A DNA stretch of 11,216 nt from Rhodospirillaceae bacterium UBA6608. Its GTDB lineage: Bacteria > Pseudomonadota > Alphaproteobacteria > Rhodospirillales_A > Casp-alpha2. The translations under genes were made by a program, and so were the position numbers. The stretch lies in the NCBI GenBank assembly GCA_002433335.1, contig DJHY01000211.1, positions 1 through 11,216 on the forward strand, given 5' to 3'. This document shows positions 1-7,529 of the stretch, piece by piece. Every line of letters starts with the position of its first letter. The stretch's first letter is position 1. The notes beneath the pieces are model-generated. The model searched no databases and was not told where the DNA came from. It saw nothing but the letters and a program-made list of their open reading frames with translations.

Positions 1-628
1 GCTCGATCACGTCGGGCGGGGCCAACAGCGGCTCGGGCGCGCTGTCCACTTCATCAAACGCGGCCTCGACCTCGTCGCGCAATTCCAGCAAACGTTCCAG
101 ATCCGCCGCGACCAGGGCGACATCCGCGCCACCGGCGGCGGGGGTAAAGCTGACGCCACAATCGCCGGGCAGCGTTTCTTCCAACACCGCCAGCTCCTTG
201 CGCTGCGCCGGGGCCAGAAAGCGGGAGAACTTCAAGCCTTCACCACCCAGATGCAGGATCACGAACCGCCCGCTCAGGGTCAGGCGGCAGGTCAGGCGCG
301 GGCCCTTGCCATCCATGGCTTCGCGGTCGGCTTGGACCAGAACCTTGTCGCCCTCGCCCACGGCCTCGGTCACGGATTTGATCCGCTCGGCACCGGAGCG
401 GCGGGCGTCGCCGGCAGCCAGGAACCCCGGTTCGCCCGCGTCGATATCGACAAAGGCCGCGTTCAGGTCGCGGTTCACGGCGGTGACCCGCCCGGCGAAC
501 ACCGCGCCCTCGACCCCGCCATCGTCGGCATCGCGCTCGAACAGGACCTGGATGACCTTATCCTTGGCCAAAAGGGCGACCCGCGTTTCGCCCGGGGCGA
601 CATTGATCAGAATGGTATCGGCGCGCAT
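1..628 (-). CDS. rng: Ribonuclease G/E family protein, N-terminal part (partial)
   Basis: The gene begins with ATG at 628 and stays open to the window edge, giving 209 residues of the N-terminal half. RNase G/E enzymes cleave single-stranded RNA and take part in rRNA maturation and mRNA decay. The start resembles the family (MRADTILINVAPGETRVALL), followed by an S1-like region around residues 40-130 containing GRVTAVNRDLNAAFVDID and then DGKGPRLTCRLTLSGRF. The catalytic DNase I-like domain lies outside the window, so G and E types cannot be separated; the short S1-first start and position after maf favour the RNase G-like alphaproteobacterial form. Only 10 bases separate it from the maf stop, which implies co-transcription with infA and maf. 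A GAGG just inside the end of maf could be its ribosome binding site. Confidence 0.85.
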   Translation of the reverse strand, partial: MRADTILINVAPGETRVALLAKDKVIQVLFERDADDGGVEGAVFAGRVTAVNRDLNAAFVDIDAGEPGFLAAGDARRSGAERIKSVTEAVGEGDKVLVQADREAMDGKGPRLTCRLTLSGRFVILHLGGEGLKFSRFLAPAQRKELAVLEETLPGDCGVSFTPAAGGADVALVAADLERLLELRDEVEAAFDEVDSAPEPLLAPPDVIE

Positions 629-638
629 GGCCCGGACC

Positions 639-1229
639 TCAATTTCCGTTATCCGGGGACCAGGCCCCGACCCCGGCCAGCAGCCCCGCCGTCAGGGCGA
701 GGGGCAGACCGACCACATTGTTGTAATCGCCGTTGATGGCCGTGACGAACAACGCCGCCCGGCCCTGAATGGCGTAGCCACCGGCCTTGTCCCGCCATTC
801 CTCGTTGGCAAGGTAGCGCGCGATCTCGTCACGGGTCAGGCGCTTGAACTGCACCGCCGTGACCGCGTCGCGCCCCAACACCCGCCCGTCGGGGCAGGCC
901 AGGGCCACGCCGCCGATGACCCGATGGCGGCGACCCGACAACAGGTTCAGGCAGCGCCGCGCCTCGGCCGCGTCTTCCGGCTTGGGCAGGGAGCGGCGAC
1001 CGCAGGCGACGACCGTATCGGCGGCCAGGACGAAATCATCCGGGTAAGCCTGGGCCACGGCCTGGGCTTTTTCCACGGCCAAACGCCGCGCCAGATTGCG
1101 CGGCAATTCGTCCTTCAGCGGCGTTTCGTCGATATCGGCGGGAACGACGGCATCAGGCGTAATTCCAACCTGGGCCAAAAGGTCCAGGCGCCTGGGCGAT
1201 GCCGAGGCGAGGATCAAGCGGCCAGACAT
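639..1229 (-). CDS. maf: Maf family nucleoside triphosphate pyrophosphatase (YhdE type)
   Basis: This 196-residue protein has the full set of Maf motifs: [10 protein letters not shown] at residues 5-14 for phosphate binding, AADTVV at 69-74 with the catalytic Asp71, GGYAIQG at 150-156, and [11 protein letters not shown] near 167-177. Maf proteins hydrolyse nucleoside triphosphates to monophosphate and pyrophosphate, removing non-canonical or excess nucleotides, and are linked to septum control. The GYAIQG signature is that of the dTTP/UTP-specific YhdE branch rather than the m7GTP-specific YceF branch, so the specificity is inferred from this motif. Length is normal. It sits 21 bases after infA and 10 bases before the RNase G/E gene, in the usual alphaproteobacterial order. 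Confidence 0.93.
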   Translation of the reverse strand: MSGRLILASASPRRLDLLAQVGITPDAVVPADIDETPLKDELPRNLARRLAVEKAQAVAQAYPDDFVLAADTVVACGRRSLPKPEDAAEARRCLNLLSGRRHRVIGGVALACPDGRVLGRDAVTAVQFKRLTRDEIARYLANEEWRDKAGGYAIQGRAALFVTAINGDYNNVVGLPLALTAGLLAGVGAWSPDNGN

Positions 1230-1250
1230 GGGAGAGCCCGCCGGACTGAA

Positions 1251-1469
1251 TTATTTGAAACGAAAGGTGATCCGACCTTTTGTCAGGTCGTAGGGCGTCA
1301 TTTCCACGTTGACGCGGTCGCCGGCCAGCACCCGGATCCGGTGCTTCCGCATCTTGCCCGCCGTGTGGGCCAGAATTTCATGGTCGTTGTCCAGTTTTAC
1401 CCGGAACATGGCGTTGGGCAGCAGTTCCGTCACCGTGCCCGTAAACTCCAAAACATCTTCCTTTGCCAT
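1251..1469 (-). CDS. infA: Translation initiation factor IF-1
   Basis: This 72-residue protein matches IF-1 over its whole length: [20 protein letters not shown] at the start, then an OB-fold containing [19 protein letters not shown] and [16 protein letters not shown] at the end. IF-1 binds the ribosomal A site of the 30S subunit during initiation and helps IF-2 and IF-3 position the initiator tRNA. The same frame can be opened upstream to 1541, but those 24 extra residues do not belong to the family; the ATG at 1467-1469 has a GGAG about 6 bases ahead and gives the standard IF-1 length. It heads the infA-maf-RNase G/E group. In related genomes the phosphatase and UPF0262 genes found at the far end of this window usually lie directly upstream. 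Confidence 0.97.
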   Translation of the reverse strand: MAKEDVLEFTGTVTELLPNAMFRVKLDNDHEILAHTAGKMRKHRIRVLAGDRVNVEMTPYDLTKGRITFRFK

Positions 1470-1575
1470 CAGCACTCCATAGGTTAGGCAAAAACGCCCC
1501 AGAACATGACGGCAAGGACGGCAAAAATCAAGGGATCGCAAGGTTTTCCCGGTCGATTAGCTAAAACGCCGCCAC

Positions 1576-1599
1576 TTTCGCCCGGGTTGCCGGGCGAAA
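1576..1599 (-). terminator. Perfect hairpin just after the histidine kinase gene
   Basis: A perfect 10-bp stem (TTTCGCCCGG with CCGGGCGAAA) closes a 4-base loop, 9 bases beyond the stop of the histidine kinase gene on the minus strand. It has no T-run after the stem in that direction, so it is not a textbook intrinsic terminator. It may still end the kinase transcript or protect its 3' end. It also lies upstream of infA, between the sensory block and the core genes. Confidence 0.4.
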
Positions 1600-1607
1600 A
1601 CAGCTCT

Positions 1608-3215
1608 TCAACCGCCTTGCGAAGGCGCAGAAACATCGACGGGTTTCGTCCCGTCCGGTCCGGCCAAAGGTAGGGAAACCGTGATCGTGGTGCCCTTATC
1701 GATCTCGCTTTCGATCTCCATCACCCCCTGATGCAGATCGACCAGCGACTTCGAGATCGACAACCCCAATCCCCACCCCTTTTCACGGCGATAAGGGTTC
1801 TTATTGATCTGACGGAACGGATTGGTCAGCGTCGGGATCACGTCCTCGGAAATTCCGATTCCCGTATCGGCAACCGTAATCTCCGCCATGTCCCCGACCA
1901 TGAGGGTGGACACCTGGATCGTCCCGCCCTCGGGTGTGAACTTGATCGAATTGGACAGAAGGTTCAGCAATATCTGCTGAATGGCGCGCTGATCCCCGAC
2001 CAATTCATCCATGTCCGAAGCCAGATTGGTGATCAACTTGATCCCCTTTTCCTCGGCCCGGTTGCGGACGATGTTGACGCTGTCGTGGACGACCCGATGC
2101 AGGTTCAGCCCCTCCAATTCCAGCGGCCTGCGTCCGTCCTCGATCGCCGAGAAATCCAACAGATCGTTGACCAGGGACAACAGATACTCGCCGCTTTCAA
2201 AGATGTTATCGGCATATTCCGCATACTTGTCGTTGCCGACCGGGCCCAGGCATGCGGTGCGGATGATTTCGGAAAATCCGAGAATGGCGTTCAAGGGCGT
2301 GCGCAATTCGTGGCTCATGGTCGCCAGGAATTCGGACTTGGCGCGGTTGGCCTTTTCGGCTTCACCCAACGCGCCCCGTAGGCTGCGTTCGACCTGGCGC
2401 AAGTCCGATACATCACGCAGGATTGCGACGAAGATTTCGTCGCCGTCGATATCGATCCGCGACACCGATGCCGCTGCCGGAAAAACCGTCCCGTCCTTAC
2501 GCAGGCCGGAAATCTCGCGTCGCACGTCCATCATGCGGCGATGCTCGCGCGACATCTTGAAGGCTTGCATATGCCCGTGATGGGCGACGCGCTTGCCTTC
2601 GGGGATCAAGATTTCCAGGGACAAACCTTCGACCTCGGACTCGGCATAACCGAAAATTGCCTCTGCCCCGCGATTGAAGACCTCGATCAAACCATTCTTA
2701 TCGGTGACGATCACCGCCTCCGGGGCGGTTTCGATGATTGCCGCTAATCGGCTTTCCGATTTCAGCAAGGCCTGTTCGGCCAAATGTCGCTCGGTCACGT
2801 CCTGGATCGTGCCGCTCATCCGCGTCGCGACGCCGTTGTCCTGCAGCCAGATTTCCCCCCGTTCCCGAACGAAGCGAACGGCACCGTCGGGGCGCAAAAC
2901 ACGATGCCCGATATCGTATGAACCACCGGACCGCAGGGCCCGGGTGATCGCCGCCTGCACGCGCGCGAGATCGTTGGGGTGGATGCCCTTTAGAAACAGG
3001 TCGTACGTAGCCTGACAGGTCGTCGGGTCCAGTCCGAATATGTAATAGACTTGGTCCGACCACCACAATTCGCCGGTCGCGACGTTCCAATCCCAGCTGC
3101 CCAGATTTGCGATCCGCTGCAACTCGCGCAGGCGACGCTCGGTTTCGTGCAAGCGGTCGGTCAGCATTTTCTCGGCCATCACCGGGTCGTCAGAGTCTAT
3201 GTCGGTGGGCTTCAT
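1608..3215 (-). CDS. Soluble PAS-PAS sensor histidine kinase (FixL-like second PAS)
   Basis: This 535-residue kinase has no membrane segment. A first PAS domain of the PAS_3 type covers about residues 35-145 (LGSWDWNVATGELWWSD). A second PAS covers about 150-275 (AAIIETAPEAVIVTDKNGLI). The HisKA dimerisation domain has the phospho-accepting His302 in SHELRTPLNAILGFSEI, and the HATPase_c domain has its N box around Asn418/Asn422, DTGIGIS at 450-456 and GWGLGLSI at 480-487. No receiver domain is attached, so a separate regulator is needed; the FixJ-type protein at 5630-4998 is the nearest candidate. In the second PAS, His213 and Arg233 keep the spacing I recall for haem ligand His200 and distal Arg220 of Bradyrhizobium FixL. 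That pattern also occurs in PAS domains without haem. The ATG at 3215 lacks a clear ribosome binding site; Met13 or Met17 are alternatives. Confidence 0.9.
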   Translation of the reverse strand: MKPTDIDSDDPVMAEKMLTDRLHETERRLRELQRIANLGSWDWNVATGELWWSDQVYYIFGLDPTTCQATYDLFLKGIHPNDLARVQAAITRALRSGGSYDIGHRVLRPDGAVRFVRERGEIWLQDNGVATRMSGTIQDVTERHLAEQALLKSESRLAAIIETAPEAVIVTDKNGLIEVFNRGAEAIFGYAESEVEGLSLEILIPEGKRVAHHGHMQAFKMSREHRRMMDVRREISGLRKDGTVFPAAASVSRIDIDGDEIFVAILRDVSDLRQVERSLRGALGEAEKANRAKSEFLATMSHELRTPLNAILGFSEIIRTACLGPVGNDKYAEYADNIFESGEYLLSLVNDLLDFSAIEDGRRPLELEGLNLHRVVHDSVNIVRNRAEEKGIKLITNLASDMDELVGDQRAIQQILLNLLSNSIKFTPEGGTIQVSTLMVGDMAEITVADTGIGISEDVIPTLTNPFRQINKNPYRREKGWGLGLSISKSLVDLHQGVMEIESEIDKGTTITVSLPLAGPDGTKPVDVSAPSQGG

Positions 3216-3298
3216 CTGTTGGACGTCCGGTCGTAATTGTTGGCCATGCTGTCAATGATGTAGCCGCTTAAACGGCAACCGCAATCGGACAAGGCAAA

Positions 3299-4777
3299 TC
3301 ATCGCTCCGCCTCTCCGGACATAAATCCGTCGACGCTGCCGCGCAGCCCCTGAGCTTGATCACTCAGGGTTTCAGCGGATTGGAGAATTCCGCTCGCAAT
3401 CCGGCCCGCTTCGGCGGCGGCATGCCCCACGCCCGTTGCATTCGACGCAACCTCTTCGGTCGATGCCGCTTGCTGAGCCACTGCGACGGCGATGTCTTCC
3501 ATCACACTGCTCAGGCCGCCCACCATCTCCGCAATGCCCTTGATCGCCTTGACCGTTTCACCCGTCGACATCCGGATCGACTCGATCCGGTTCGCGATTT
3601 CCTCCGTCGCATGGGCGGTCTGGCTGGCCAGGTTCTTGACCTCGCCCGCGACGACGGCAAACCCTTTTCCGGCATCTCCGGCGCGGGCCGCTTCGATCGT
3701 CGCATTCAACGCCAGCAAATTGGTTTGCGCGGCAATGTCCGTGATCAGGTCCAAAACCTTGCCGATCTGGTCCGCGTTATCGGCCAGCCCCGCGATCAGG
3801 CTGTTCGAGCGATCAACTTCTTCAACCGCCGCCTTGGCGTTGCCGCTGGATCGTTCGACCTGACCGGAGATGTCATTGATCGAAACGCTGAGTTGCTCCG
3901 CCGCCGCCGCCATGGCCCTGATCTGCGCGGTCGTCTCATCCGAGTTGGAGGCCATTGTTTCCGCCGTCCCGCGCAACTGCGTCGCGGCGCTGGAGACCGA
4001 GCCGACCACCGAATTGATTTCCTCGGACAGCGCGACCTGAGCGGTCACCACATCCCAGGTCAGCATGGCGCCGACGTACATCTTGCGTCGGTTGAATACC
4101 GGGGTGACCCGCAGGTCCAAAATTTCATCGCCCAGACGAATGTTGGCCCGATGCGGCAGGTTCGTCGGATCCGCCAGGATCGCCCGCTGATGTTCCGGCT
4201 TCTTGTGAAAGATATCGACCGATTGGCCGACGATTTCATCGGCCTTGCACGGCAACAAATGCTCCAACCCTCGAAGGGTCCGCAGGCTTTCGTTGTTCAT
4301 GTAGGTGATCGTGAATGCCTTGGCTTCCATGTACATGGCATTGACCGGCATCTGATCGACCATCTGGCGCAATTCATTCGCCTGACGTTCGGCCAGAACC
4401 TTGTCCGTCACCACGTTCCACAGCAACAACGGCCCCAAGTATCGCCCGTCCAGGTCTCGGCGGGCGACAATCTCCAAATCCAGGATGTTTTCGCCAAGTT
4501 CGATCGTCGCGCGATGTGGCAGATTTTCGGGATCGGAGAGAATTTTCCGCTGGTGTTCGGGGTGCTTATGGAAGATGTCGATGCTCTGCCCCAAGATCTG
4601 ATCGGCCGGAACCGGCAGATGGCCCTCGATCCTCTTCAAAAGCTCCAGAGAACAGGCATTCAAGTAGACGATTTTGAAATCCGGCAGATCGCAGCACATC
4701 AATGCCGCCGGCACGGCCTCCAACTCGCGAAACAGGCCCCCCGCGTACGACGCGGGCCTTCCTTTTGCCAGGAACAC
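3299..4777 (-). CDS. Cytoplasmic methyl-accepting chemotaxis protein with two tandem PAS domains
   Basis: This 492-residue chemoreceptor has no signal peptide, membrane span or HAMP domain. Two closely related PAS domains (about residues 18-127 and 137-247) precede the MCP signalling domain (about 255-485). The conserved hairpin tip is present ([20 protein letters not shown], from residue 347), where CheW and CheA bind. The PAS repeats share a block, [18 protein letters not shown] at 63 and [18 protein letters not shown] at 184, with 30 of 41 residues identical over the best stretch, so they arose by internal duplication. The receptor probably senses an intracellular cue such as redox state, a cofactor or a gas. 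No CheR-tethering NWETF-like tail is seen. The start is GTG at 4777 with AAGG a few bases upstream; the first ATG in frame would cut into PAS1. It lies between the response regulator and the kinase on the same strand. Confidence 0.92.
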   Translation of the reverse strand: MFLAKGRPASYAGGLFRELEAVPAALMCCDLPDFKIVYLNACSLELLKRIEGHLPVPADQILGQSIDIFHKHPEHQRKILSDPENLPHRATIELGENILDLEIVARRDLDGRYLGPLLLWNVVTDKVLAERQANELRQMVDQMPVNAMYMEAKAFTITYMNNESLRTLRGLEHLLPCKADEIVGQSVDIFHKKPEHQRAILADPTNLPHRANIRLGDEILDLRVTPVFNRRKMYVGAMLTWDVVTAQVALSEEINSVVGSVSSAATQLRGTAETMASNSDETTAQIRAMAAAAEQLSVSINDISGQVERSSGNAKAAVEEVDRSNSLIAGLADNADQIGKVLDLITDIAAQTNLLALNATIEAARAGDAGKGFAVVAGEVKNLASQTAHATEEIANRIESIRMSTGETVKAIKGIAEMVGGLSSVMEDIAVAVAQQAASTEEVASNATGVGHAAAEAGRIASGILQSAETLSDQAQGLRGSVDGFMSGEAER

Positions 4778-4933
4778 AACCTTATCCCCCCAAAGTGGAT
4801 TTTACCTGCGCACCCCGCCTGTCGGCGATCCGTCCCAGTGATACGCAGCCCCCCCTGATCATTTGCGGCACTTATATGCAAGTTCCCCAAATAACCGTTC
4901 CATCATCCGTCACGATATTTGATCACGGGAAAA

Positions 4934-4956
4934 TTGTCTGTGGGGGACACCGACAA
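4934..4956. promoter_or_regulatory. Imperfect 23-bp dyad upstream of the chemoreceptor gene
   Basis: Two 9-base arms, TTGTCTGTG (4934-4942) and CACCGACAA (4948-4956), are inverted with one mismatched pair around a 5-base spacer. The site lies in the 220-base gap between the response regulator stop and the chemoreceptor start, about 157 bases before that start. Size and symmetry suit a dimeric regulator. The protein that binds is unknown; the adjacent FixJ-type regulator is one candidate. Confidence 0.35.
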
Positions 4957-4997
4957 ATTTGTAGGGATTTATCGATAATTTTTAGCCCGAAAAGTCG

Positions 4998-5630
4998 TTA
5001 ATCTTCGACCTCGATCCCCAATTTCACGAGTTTCTCGCATAGACCATCGATTCTTTTGAAACCGGTCTTCTCCAAAATTCGAGAACGATAGGTCTCCACG
5101 GTCTTGGGGCTGACCCCCATTCTTCCAGCGATCTGACGGTTCGAGGCCCCGCCCAAAACAGACCTCAAGACTTCGCTTTCCCGCGATGACAACAACGCCA
5201 TTTGTTGCAACAGGGCTTCCCGTTCGCGCTGTGTCGTATTTCGTCGATGGTTCGACGTCAGGGCGGAATTCACCCCATCGAGCAAGGCTTGTTCATCAAG
5301 CGGCTTTTCAAGAAAATCCAGCGCGCCCAGTTTCATGGCGCGGACGCCCGTTTGCACCGTGGCATGGCCGCTTATGAGGATGACCGGCACTTGGCTTCCA
5401 TCCCGCCGAAGACGCTCAAGCAACTCAATCCCGCTCATCCCGGGCATACGCATATCCGTGACGATACAGCCCCCCAAACCGGGCGCCCATTCCTGAAGAA
5501 AGGCCACAGCCGAGGGGAAACCGACAGATTTATATCCGACCGATCCCATCAATCGGACAAGGCGGTCTCGGAGGGCTGGGTCATCGTCGATAACGTAGAC
5601 GCATTCCCCCCTGGCGATCGTCGCATTCAT
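4998..5630 (-). CDS. FixJ/NarL-type response regulator (receiver plus LuxR HTH)
   Basis: This 210-residue protein has the FixJ layout. The receiver domain (about 8-122) has the acidic cluster Asp15-Asp17, phospho-acceptor Asp59 in CIVTDMRMPGMSG, Ser87 in ISGHA and Lys109 in EKPL. A short linker leads to a LuxR-type helix-turn-helix (about 145-205) with LSSRESEVLRSVLGGASNRQ and VSPKTVETYRSRI. The TDMRMPGMSG and ISGHATVQTGVRAMK-like surface is typical of the FixJ subgroup. It should be a DNA-binding transcription factor activated by phosphorylation, most simply by the histidine kinase two genes downstream. The ATG at 5630 has a strong GGGAGGG about 8 bases ahead. It appears to lead the block that continues with the chemoreceptor after a 220-base gap. 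It is not necessarily FixJ itself, since no nitrogen-fixation genes are visible. Confidence 0.93.
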   Translation of the reverse strand: MNATIARGECVYVIDDDPALRDRLVRLMGSVGYKSVGFPSAVAFLQEWAPGLGGCIVTDMRMPGMSGIELLERLRRDGSQVPVILISGHATVQTGVRAMKLGALDFLEKPLDEQALLDGVNSALTSNHRRNTTQREREALLQQMALLSSRESEVLRSVLGGASNRQIAGRMGVSPKTVETYRSRILEKTGFKRIDGLCEKLVKLGIEVED

Positions 5631-6029
5631 CGACGGCCCTCCCGATGGAGGCGCCCTCGGTCCGCGACGCTCCGTCCAAACCGGCCAGTTTCAATTTCGG
5701 TTATGTCGACACAGGGAGATGTGAATGGTGTGTGGTTGCACGCTTCCATTGCCCCGCCAACCACGACAAGGGCATGATTCATTTTTTTCATTGGCTATTC
5801 GGTCGACCCCCCGGTCAGAAGTTCAATCGCTGTCCTATCACCGAAACCCTTGATTGCCCTTCTAAGCACTCCCCCATACCCAATTCTTGGGTGCCTTCCG
5901 TATTGTAAGATTTGATCAAGGTTTGTCCCGATCGCTTCAAGACGGCAGACCACAGGATTGTATGTGTGAAATTCGGAGAATACAACAAGTCCATAGAAGC
6001 AACATGGGTATTACCCGATGTTTCCCGGA
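5631..6029. other. 399-base intergenic stretch, no convincing gene
   Basis: This gap lies upstream of the response regulator (minus) and downstream of the LysR gene (minus), so it should hold the promoter of the sensory block. No clear -35/-10 pair was found. Small symmetric elements are present: ACCCAA-ttc-TTGGGT at 5878-5892, GTGGTTG/CAACCAC arms at 5732-5738 and 5758-5764, and an imperfect dyad centred on GGGTATTACCC around 6002-6021, just past the LysR stop. None is a standard terminator. Open frames across the gap have no recognisable protein character. Confidence 0.5.
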
Positions 6030-6890
6030 TTAATCATCGCCATCCACCTCTTCCCGCGCGATCTGACGCAAACCATCGACCGCCGTTTGGAACAGCGGAT
6101 TGTCTCCCCCGCCCAAATGAACGATGAAGACCGGGCGCCGAAACACCGGCGCGCCCTCGATCAGATGCAAGGTCCCTTCGTTCAGGCGCGGTCGGACGGC
6201 GCGCAACGGAAGATAAGCCGCCCCGCCACCACGCAGGATATGCTGCAACGCCAACGGCCCATAGCTGACGGCCAGGGCAGGAGGCTCCTGCTCAGGATAG
6301 GCATCCTGGTATTCCATTCGGAATTCAGCCCCCCAATCGACGAAGATGTAGCCCCTGTCCCAAGGCCCCCGCGTCGCCGGGTCGGTCGAAACCAGAACGA
6401 GGCTGTCCTGCGCCAACTTCTCGACCACCAGCCCCGAGCGATGCTGGGGCGTGTAACTGACGGCGAGATCAATCAACCCCTCGGAGACTTGGCTCATCAG
6501 GGTATCGGAGGTTCCGATATCGACCCGCAAGGCGACCTCAGGCATGGCCTGGCGGCTCCAGGACATCCAACTGACCATCAACCGCTCCCACAAGGTGAAT
6601 TCGGCCCCTACAGTCAGCAGCGAGGAAAATTCGGTTGGCAGCCCGACGTTGTGACGCGCCTGCTCCCACGTCTGCAGTAATTTTTCCGCATAGGGACGGA
6701 ACTGCACGCCGGCGGCCGTCAACGACGCCCCGGCCTTGGTTCTGATGAACAGAGCCTGGCCCAACAGGTCTTCCAGAAGTTTCACCCGCGTGCTGACGGT
6801 CGACTGCGTCACATACAAGCGTTCCGCCGCTTTGACGAAGTTTCCGACCTCGCAAATCGCCAGAAATGTTCGCGCCAGATTGATGTCCAT
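6030..6890 (-). CDS. LysR family transcriptional regulator
   Basis: This 286-residue protein starts with the LysR winged helix-turn-helix at residues 1-62 (MDINLARTFLAICEVGNFVK, then AAERLYVTQSTVSTRVKLLE). A linker helix follows, then the two-lobed effector-binding domain from about residue 88 to 280, including LLTVGAEFTLWERLM and the later VEKLAQDSLVLVST. LysR proteins bind DNA as tetramers and change promoter activity when a small molecule binds. The inducer here is not predictable. The ATG at 6890 has GAGGAG about 10 bases upstream. The gene is divergent from the exported protein gene at 7050, across a 159-base AT-rich gap, which is the classic arrangement for a LysR regulator and its target. 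Confidence 0.93.
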   Translation of the reverse strand: MDINLARTFLAICEVGNFVKAAERLYVTQSTVSTRVKLLEDLLGQALFIRTKAGASLTAAGVQFRPYAEKLLQTWEQARHNVGLPTEFSSLLTVGAEFTLWERLMVSWMSWSRQAMPEVALRVDIGTSDTLMSQVSEGLIDLAVSYTPQHRSGLVVEKLAQDSLVLVSTDPATRGPWDRGYIFVDWGAEFRMEYQDAYPEQEPPALAVSYGPLALQHILRGGGAAYLPLRAVRPRLNEGTLHLIEGAPVFRRPVFIVHLGGGDNPLFQTAVDGLRQIAREEVDGDD

Positions 6891-7049
6891 GAGCGCCGTC
6901 TCCTCAGCTTCGGGAGGTTATTTGGAGCCTCATTTTAACATCGGAATTTTTGATACAAACCATAATTTTATTTCGTTTGAGAAAACTTTGATATTGCCGG
7001 AGAGTCTGCCCGTCCAATCGTGGACAACCATCCTTTTCCGGAGGATTAC
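6891..7049. promoter_or_regulatory. Divergent promoter region between LysR and exported protein genes
   Basis: This 159-base gap separates two divergent start codons and turns AT-rich between about 6930 and 7000, unlike the surrounding GC-rich coding DNA. It contains two copies of TTTGATA (6949-6955 and 6987-6993) and CAAAC/GTTTG inverted arms between them. The exported protein gene has an excellent GGAGG 7 bases before its ATG. No -10/-35 pair could be assigned with confidence; LysR autoregulation and control of the divergent gene from here is inferred from layout. Confidence 0.45.
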
Positions 7050-7322
7050 ATGAACGTGAAGACCTTCATTGGCACCGCCGCCGTCGCTCTGGCGCTTGCG
7101 GCTCCGGCTTTCGCCGTCGACGTGACCAATGAACAGGATACCGAAGTGCAGCTCACGGTGTCCGACAACGACGGTTCCGAATTGATCAACCTCGCCGCCG
7201 GCGAGACCATTCCGAACCTGTGCGAGAAATGCAAACTGGTCGTCGGCGACGAATCCCTGAACGTTGAGGGCGATCAAGTCGCCGTCATCCGTAACGGTAA
7301 GATTTCCGTCCGCGCCAACTAA
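7050..7322 (+). CDS. Small exported protein with a CXXC motif, unknown function
   Basis: This 90-residue protein starts with a clear Sec signal peptide: a basic start (MNVK), a hydrophobic core rich in Ala and Leu, and the AXA site PAFA before Val23. The mature part is about 68 residues, acidic, and predicted periplasmic or secreted. It carries one Cys pair, Cys58-X-X-Cys61 in NLCEKCKL, which could form a disulfide or bind a metal. The remainder alternates polar and hydrophobic residues (EVQLTVSD, KLVVGD, QVAVIRNGKISV), as expected for a small beta-rich fold. I do not recognise the family. The ATG at 7050 has GGAGG 7 bases upstream; a longer in-frame start at 7020 would place ten polar residues before the signal peptide and is unlikely. 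It is divergent from the LysR gene, its likely regulator. Confidence 0.85.
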   Translation: MNVKTFIGTAAVALALAAPAFAVDVTNEQDTEVQLTVSDNDGSELINLAAGETIPNLCEKCKLVVGDESLNVEGDQVAVIRNGKISVRAN

Positions 7323-7331
7323 GCACCGAAT

Positions 7332-7359
7332 GCGTCACCGGGCCCCGGCCCGGTGATGC
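7332..7359 (+). terminator. GC-rich hairpin after the exported protein gene
   Basis: Nine bases past the stop codon, TCACCGGG and CCCGGTGA (7335-7356) form a stem around CCCCGG, and outer GC pairs extend it to 7332-7359. No T-run follows, so it is a GC-rich hairpin rather than a canonical intrinsic terminator. Its position right after the stop supports a role in ending or stabilising this transcript. Confidence 0.5.
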
Positions 7360-7376
7360 TGGAACGCGCCTGGGAG

Positions 7377-7472
7377 GGCGTCATCGGGAACGGGAGCAGA
7401 CGACGTCGGGTCAACTGCCCCGCCCCTCACGAAAGGACAGCCCCGATGCGCCTCCCGTTCCCGAGCGACGCC
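7377..7472. repeat. Long inverted repeat with 19 paired bases in the leader of the membrane protein/ligase genes
   Basis: The arms TCGGGAACGGGAG (7384-7396) and CTCCCGTTCCCGA (7452-7464) are perfect 13-base inverse complements. After a small internal bulge, GGCGTC (7377-7382) pairs with GACGCC (7467-7472). The 55-base interior holds a ribosome-binding-like GAAAGGA and the ATG of a possible 27-residue peptide. As RNA this should form a stable stem that could hide or expose that start. It lies 167 bases before the 53-residue membrane protein gene. It could be a cis-regulatory leader, a small RNA or an isolated repeat element. Confidence 0.6.
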
Positions 7473-7529
7473 AATCCAATCGCCCGGACATCGATGACAC
7501 CGACCGGACGGCGTTCCGTCGAAATCTGA
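7446..7529 (+). CDS. Possible 27-residue peptide (weak call)
   Basis: A short open frame starts with ATG at 7446, 9 bases after an AAAGGA, and ends at TGA 7527-7529. Its peptide begins MRLPFPSDANPIARTS and is basic and Pro/Thr/Ser/Arg-rich, with no membrane segment or signal peptide. The start lies inside the loop of the long inverted repeat. The upstream context resembles that of the ligase gene start (an AAGGA-like site then CCCCGATG). It could be a leader peptide, a peptide substrate for the downstream enzyme, or chance. No family is recognised. Confidence 0.22.
   Translation: MRLPFPSDANPIARTSMTPTGRRSVEI

Noticed and set aside
198..1487. 429-codon open frame on the plus strand
   Set aside because: It lies antisense to RNase G/E, maf and infA, all with clear family motifs; the translation is Arg/Pro/Gly-rich and resembles nothing.
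3263..3276. GCCG/CGGC hairpin between chemoreceptor and kinase genes
   Set aside because: Only a 4-bp stem without a T-run; too weak to call a terminator or attenuator.
3356..4858. 500-codon open frame on the plus strand
   Set aside because: Antisense of the chemoreceptor gene; its apparent repeats merely mirror the duplicated PAS domains.
5725..5853. Possible 42-residue frame on the plus strand with GGGAG upstream
   Set aside because: Composition shows no domain, signal peptide or membrane segment, and it lies in the presumed promoter region of the response regulator.
5912..5920. TTGATCAA as an FNR/FixK box
   Set aside because: The FNR/FixK site needs TTGAT and ATCAA separated by four bases; here the half-sites are fused with no spacer.
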